Positions 22,585 through 26,464 of a stretch of DNA of 26,464 bases are shown piece after piece (within the stretch, counting starts at the first letter, position 1; every line of letters begins with the position of its first letter). This DNA comes from Candidatus Cloacimonadota bacterium (GTDB lineage Bacteria > Cloacimonadota > Cloacimonadia > Cloacimonadales > Cloacimonadaceae): positions 1 to 26,464 of the forward strand of contig JAEWNJ010000024.1 in NCBI GenBank assembly GCA_023392795.1. Reading direction: 5' to 3'. The notes under the pieces were generated by a model. That model saw only the letters and a program-made list of their open reading frames with translations, was not told where the DNA came from and searched no databases. The translations under genes were made by a program, and so were the position numbers.

Positions 22585-23880
22585 TTATTCCTGTATCGAT
22601 CCGTATAGGTAATCGGGTAAAGCGTCTGTAATTTCCACGCTTACGAAGGGGCTGTCCCCCTTGGGTGCGTTCTCAAAGGTGATTATGCCGTCGATCTCTG
22701 GCGCCTGCCACCACACTCTTCCCCTGAAGACCTCGTCATCTGCGTCGAAATTCTCGATGATAGCACTTTGAACGGTGCCAACGTACCGCTGCATTTTCAG
22801 CTCTTTGCTTTCGCCGATCTTCATGGCATATTTTATCTCAAGCTGCTCCAGATAACGGTGGCGGGGATTATCCCAGGGCACAGTGTAGCCCTCCTTTTCT
22901 GGAGAATAGGCAAATACCCCGACATGCAGGATATCCACCTCTTCCAGAAACTTATCCAGGAGATCCAGATCTCTCTGTGTCTCATTGGGATAGCCCACCA
23001 TGATCGTGGTGCGGAACACCGCTTGGGGAATCTCATGCTTGATCTGCTGGAAGAGGGCTTTTAGCTCCTCGTAGCTCTTTTGACGGTTCATGGATTTGAT
23101 CACCCGAGGGCTGACGTGTTGAATCGGGATCTCAAAATAGGGGAGCAGGCAATCGTACTTGTTCCAGAGCTCGAGCCACTTTAGTTCAAAATGGTCTGGG
23201 TGCATATACATCACCCTGATCCAACGATAAAGATTAAGTTTACAAAGGGCATCGAGTAGTTTGGGCAGGGCCTTTTCACCATAGAGATCAATGCCATACA
23301 TGCAGGTATCCTGGGCGATGACCACCAGCTCTTCGCTATCATGGGCCATAGCTTTGGCTTCATTCACCAGTTCTTCGATGGGCACCGAAACCAGCTTGCC
23401 GCGGATGGAGGGGATCATGCAATAGCTGCAGAAATTTTCGCAACCATCAGAGATGCGCAGATATACGTGTTGGCCATCCTGAAACTTGAAGCGTCCTGCC
23501 TTAGCCAGTTTCCCTTGTTTTGTCCCCTTGGGTAATACATTGGATCTCAGGTACTTTTCAAAGCCTGCAAAATCCTGTAGCATGATCCAGGCATCCACTT
23601 CAGGAAACAGCTCCTGATACTCTGCCAGGGCGCGCGTGGTCACGCATCCGGTGGCGATGACCTTCGCTGATGTATTTGATGTATACTTGAGCAGCTCATT
23701 CAGTACTCGGTCAAATTCGTCCAGAGATCTCTGCAGAAAAGCGCAGCTGTTTACCACGACCACATCCGCTTCGGTATTATCCCAGGCTTCCTCCATGCCG
23801 TAGCTTTGCATGATGGCAACGAAGCGTTCGCTATCCACCAGGTTCTTGGCACAGCCCAAACTCTCGATGTAATAAGTCAT
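22585..23880 (-). CDS. rimO: Ribosomal protein uS12 methylthiotransferase RimO
   Basis: RimO is a radical-SAM enzyme with two iron-sulfur clusters that adds a methylthio group to an aspartate of ribosomal protein S12. The 431-residue protein has the N-terminal UPF0004 cluster cysteines C10 (SLGCAKN), C46 (NSCAF) and C79 (ATGCV). The radical-SAM motif is C147-x3-C151-x2-C154 in SDGCENFCSYCMIP, and a C-terminal TRAM-like region includes GRVWWQAPEIDG. GRVWWQAPEIDG and the start YYIESLGCAKNLVDSE point to RimO and not MiaB. It sits 2 bases after the DUF1015 gene and 1 base before trpS in the same operon. Confidence 0.95.
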   Translation of the reverse strand: MTYYIESLGCAKNLVDSERFVAIMQSYGMEEAWDNTEADVVVVNSCAFLQRSLDEFDRVLNELLKYTSNTSAKVIATGCVTTRALAEYQELFPEVDAWIMLQDFAGFEKYLRSNVLPKGTKQGKLAKAGRFKFQDGQHVYLRISDGCENFCSYCMIPSIRGKLVSVPIEELVNEAKAMAHDSEELVVIAQDTCMYGIDLYGEKALPKLLDALCKLNLYRWIRVMYMHPDHFELKWLELWNKYDCLLPYFEIPIQHVSPRVIKSMNRQKSYEELKALFQQIKHEIPQAVFRTTIMVGYPNETQRDLDLLDKFLEEVDILHVGVFAYSPEKEGYTVPWDNPRHRYLEQLEIKYAMKIGESKELKMQRYVGTVQSAIIENFDADDEVFRGRVWWQAPEIDGIITFENAPKGDSPFVSVEITDALPDYLYGSIQE

Positions 23881-23882
23881 TG

Positions 23883-25133
23883 TTACTTCAGTAGATGGAT
23901 GAAGAGTCCACTACGCAGTTTAGGCTCGAACCAGGTAGATTTTGGCGGCATGATCTCGCCGGCGTCTGCGATGCCGATAAGTTCGTCCATGGAAGTCGGG
24001 TACATCGCGAATGCCACTTTTTCACGTCCGCTATCCACGCGTTTTACAAGCTCACCGAGGCCGCGGATGCCGCCCACAAAGTCGATGCGTTTGTCGGTCC
24101 GGGGATCCTGGATACCCAAGATCGGATGCAGCAGGTTCTTTTGCAGGATAGATACATCGAGGTTTTCCACCACGTCGCTTTCTTTCCAGCTTCCGGTTTT
24201 GGGACTGATGAAATACCATTTGCCATCTATGTACATGCTCACCTGATGCAGTTTGGATGGCTTGTAATCCGCTCCGGCAGGCACTTCCTGCACATTCCAG
24301 TTCTCTTTCACTTTGTTCATGTACTCGTCTGTGCTGTAGCCGTTAAGGTCTTTCACCACGCGGTTGTAATCAAAAATCTTGAGGTGATTGTCGGGGAAAA
24401 TCACGGTCATAAAGTAGTTGAATTCTTCTTCACCGGTAAAGTTCGGGTTTTGTTCACGACGAACCAATCCGACCTTAGCCGCGCTGGCGGTACGATGGTG
24501 TCCATCTGCCACATAGAGATAGCGCATTCTGGCAAAGGCAGCTTCTATGGCTTTGATATCAGCGTCATTATCCATCAGCCACAGAGTGTGGCCGATTCCA
24601 TCGTCGGAGTTGAAATCATATACCGGAGCGCTGTTCTTGCATACCTTCTCTACAATGGCATCGATATCATCCTGATGCCGATAAGTGAAGAACACCGGGG
24701 AAGGATGCGCGTCGCAGGTATCGACGTGGCGGATGCGGTCGGCTTCTTTTTCTGCGCGGGTGAGCTCATGTTTCTTGATCGTTCCGTCCATGTATTCATC
24801 CACCGAGCTGAGTCCGACCAGACCGAACTGATAGCGACCCTCCATTTCCTGACGGTAGATGTAAAACATCGGCTTCGCGTCCTGTATCATGTGGCCGTCG
24901 GTGATGTATTTATAAAGGTTTTCTTTCGCTTTGGCATATACCGCGGGATCATAAAGATCTGTGCCTTCAGGAAGGTCAACTTCCGGCTTCTCCACATGGA
25001 TGTAGCTGAGGGGGTTCTTTTTCACTTCGATGCGGGCTTCGTCAGAATCCATCACGTCGTAGGGAAGGGATGCGATGGCGTGTGCCTTTTCGGGCACAGG
25101 GCGTACGGCTTTAAACGGTTTGAAGGTTGCCAT
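23883..25133 (-). CDS. DUF1015 family protein
   Basis: The 416-residue protein begins MATFKPFKAVRP, the normal start of DUF1015 proteins, with VASLPYDV-like text (IASLPYDVMDSDEA) following. KKHELTRAEKEADRIRH and YVADGHHRTASA (DGHHR at 210-214) are the most conserved segments. The function is not established. The DGHHR box recalls the phosphate-binding GxHR box of the ParB/sulfiredoxin superfamily, to which the archaeal serine kinase SerK belongs. As I recall, DUF1015 genes adjoin serA and serC in Bacteroidetes. A serA-like gene lies 2.4 kb away here, so a role in serine or phosphoserine metabolism is a reasonable hypothesis. The ATG at 25133 has GAGGA upstream. A 41-residue upstream extension is possible but overlaps the M18 gene and looks non-coding. 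Confidence 0.9.
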   Translation of the reverse strand: MATFKPFKAVRPVPEKAHAIASLPYDVMDSDEARIEVKKNPLSYIHVEKPEVDLPEGTDLYDPAVYAKAKENLYKYITDGHMIQDAKPMFYIYRQEMEGRYQFGLVGLSSVDEYMDGTIKKHELTRAEKEADRIRHVDTCDAHPSPVFFTYRHQDDIDAIVEKVCKNSAPVYDFNSDDGIGHTLWLMDNDADIKAIEAAFARMRYLYVADGHHRTASAAKVGLVRREQNPNFTGEEEFNYFMTVIFPDNHLKIFDYNRVVKDLNGYSTDEYMNKVKENWNVQEVPAGADYKPSKLHQVSMYIDGKWYFISPKTGSWKESDVVENLDVSILQKNLLHPILGIQDPRTDKRIDFVGGIRGLGELVKRVDSGREKVAFAMYPTSMDELIGIADAGEIMPPKSTWFEPKLRSGLFIHLLK

Positions 25134-25171
25134 TGATTTTTCCTCTGTATTCTTTATTTTTGTGTTTATTA

Positions 25172-26443
25172 TCAGGCGAAGAAGATTCCCAATACCTTGA
25201 TCAGGTTCAGATGATCCTCTGTTCCGCAGGTCTCGCGGACGGAGTGCATTGCCCACATGGGATTGCCGATGTCGATGGTTGTGAGGCCCAGATTGGCTGC
25301 CAATACCGGCCCGACTGTGCTTCCACAGGGCATGTCGCTGCGAACGAGAAAGCTTTGGTAAGGAACTTTCGCGTCATCACAGAGCTGAATGAAGGGCAAG
25401 CTGCTCTGGGCAGTGGAGGCATAACGGTGATTGTCATTGAGTTTGATCACGGGACCCTGATTCATGCGGGGCGAGTAATCCGGATCGTACTTTTCAGCGT
25501 AGGACGGGTGGAATGCATGCGCCATATCTGCGGAAATCAGGTAGGATGCGTGCACAGCGCGGAAATAATCATCGCGGCTGCAACCAAGCGCCAGACAGAT
25601 TCGTTCTAAAAGCTCTGAGAGCAGGGAAGAGAAAGCTCCCTGAGGGGTTTGACTGCCAATCTCTTCGTGATCGAAAAACACTGCCACAGAAGTATGTTTT
25701 GGCTTGTTCGCCGCCGTCAGTCCCTGCAAAATTGCGTGAGTCATGGCCAGGTTATCCAGCCTGCCACAGGCGATCATATCCCTATCGATGCCGATATTCG
25801 CAGCTGACGCAACGTCATAGAGATACATATCATCAGCCACGATGTCGGTCGCCTTGATCTTCAATTCTTTGGCGATCAGGGCATAGAGCGGGTTCTCATC
25901 CTTTCCGCTGACGCTAAGAATCGCTTGCAGATGAGTCTGTTTATTGTATTCAAAACCTTTGTTGATGTCCCGGTTCATATGGATGGCGGCATTCGGGATC
26001 ATGGCGATGGGTCTTTTCAGATCGAATACGCGGCTTTCATAACCTTTGGCTGTCTTCACGATCACTCTGCCGGAAACGGACAATTCTCGATCGACCCAAG
26101 TGTGCACAATCGGTCCACCATAAACCTCCACACCCATCCTGCAAACCCCGGAACTGCATTTAAAACTCTTGGTCTTTAGCTTCAGGGAGGGGCTGTCGAT
26201 ATGGCTGGCTGCCAATTTGAAACCGCTCTCAGTAGGGCTCTTACTGCCTACGACAAAGGCGACCACGGCTGTATCCATGCGACGGATGAAGTATTTCCCG
26301 CCTTTCTTTAGTTTGAAAGAATCAGCTTCCGCTATCTCAACAAAGTCCGCGGCTGTCAATCTGTCTGTTATTTGTTTACTGGCAGTGAAGCGACAATTCG
26401 CTCTGTCCAGGAAACTTAGGAAGTCTGTAAGGTGTTTATTCAT
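25172..26443 (-). CDS. apeB: M18 family aminopeptidase (aspartyl aminopeptidase type)
   Basis: This cytoplasmic zinc peptidase removes N-terminal residues, typically Asp or Glu, from peptides. The 423-residue protein carries the expected co-catalytic metal-site motifs: AASHIDSPSL (H81), CGRLDNLAM (D230), FFDHEEIGSQ (E260, E261), SADMAHAFHPSY and, near the end, AMHSVRETCG with the last metal histidine. The ATG at 26443 is preferred because GGAG lies 9 bases before it. An ATG five codons upstream, at 26458, is part of that ribosome-binding site, the same arrangement as at groEL and serA. It is the first gene in this window of an operon running into the DUF1015 gene (38-base gap), rimO and trpS. 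The promoter lies outside the window. Confidence 0.95.
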   Translation of the reverse strand: MNKHLTDFLSFLDRANCRFTASKQITDRLTAADFVEIAEADSFKLKKGGKYFIRRMDTAVVAFVVGSKSPTESGFKLAASHIDSPSLKLKTKSFKCSSGVCRMGVEVYGGPIVHTWVDRELSVSGRVIVKTAKGYESRVFDLKRPIAMIPNAAIHMNRDINKGFEYNKQTHLQAILSVSGKDENPLYALIAKELKIKATDIVADDMYLYDVASAANIGIDRDMIACGRLDNLAMTHAILQGLTAANKPKHTSVAVFFDHEEIGSQTPQGAFSSLLSELLERICLALGCSRDDYFRAVHASYLISADMAHAFHPSYAEKYDPDYSPRMNQGPVIKLNDNHRYASTAQSSLPFIQLCDDAKVPYQSFLVRSDMPCGSTVGPVLAANLGLTTIDIGNPMWAMHSVRETCGTEDHLNLIKVLGIFFA

Positions 26444-26464
26444 AGTGTTATGCTCCATTCATAT

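Noticed and set aside
23895..25136. 413-codon plus-strand frame opposite the DUF1015 gene
   Set aside because: The opposite strand encodes a clear DUF1015 protein in a tight operon; this frame is its antisense shadow.

Overview
The window reads as part of a chromosome from a diderm, probably anaerobic bacterium of roughly even base composition. It carries a lipoprotein and an outer-membrane-barrel candidate, a sigma-54 activator, HrcA/CIRCE-type heat-shock control, and a Bacteroidetes-like phosphoglycerate dehydrogenase with a nearby DUF1015 gene. My best guess at lineage is Candidatus Cloacimonadota or another member of the wider FCB group. This comes from recalled gene content, not from a phylogenetic test.

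Layout. (1) 1-1841, plus strand: a lipoprotein with beta-propeller character, then a secreted beta-rich protein. (2) 2021-10813, minus strand: four genes with overlapping junctions. In transcription order they are a 1426-residue STAND/TPR/GAF/sigma-54-activator protein, an exonuclease-DinG helicase fusion, murB, and a solitary ABC permease. (3) 10814-14109: an accessory island. It holds about 1 kb of apparently non-coding DNA with palindromes and a large nested hairpin, then a two-gene RloA/RloB (AbiL-like) anti-phage module that looks AT-rich, then a 376-base control region. A pair of 23-bp near-identical inverted repeats (21/23 matches) brackets this island. (4) 14110-17929, plus strand: the chaperones htpG and groEL. 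Each has a 27-bp CIRCE operator with identical arms upstream; groES is absent. (5) 18034-21510, plus strand: an MFS transporter, then a 6-phosphofructokinase and a 3-phosphoglycerate dehydrogenase that probably form a two-gene operon. (6) 21588-26443, minus strand: an operon of M18 aminopeptidase, DUF1015 protein, rimO and trpS with gaps of 38, 2 and 1 bases.

How the genes fit together. Regions 4-6 are mostly housekeeping: protein folding, glycolysis leading into serine synthesis, tRNA charging, ribosome modification and peptide turnover. Most of the novelty is in regions 2 and 3. The large regulator joins an NTPase/TPR signalling front end to a complete sigma-54 activator, and its own promoter overlaps a perfect 19-bp palindrome. 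The RloAB module has its own operator-like array, and its promoter closely resembles the groEL promoter. The inverted repeats around it are either ends of a mobile cassette or a shared operator for the two genes reading outward from the island.

Several start codons were moved downstream of the longest reading frame because a Shine-Dalgarno sequence or an overlap with the preceding stop codon marks the likelier start.
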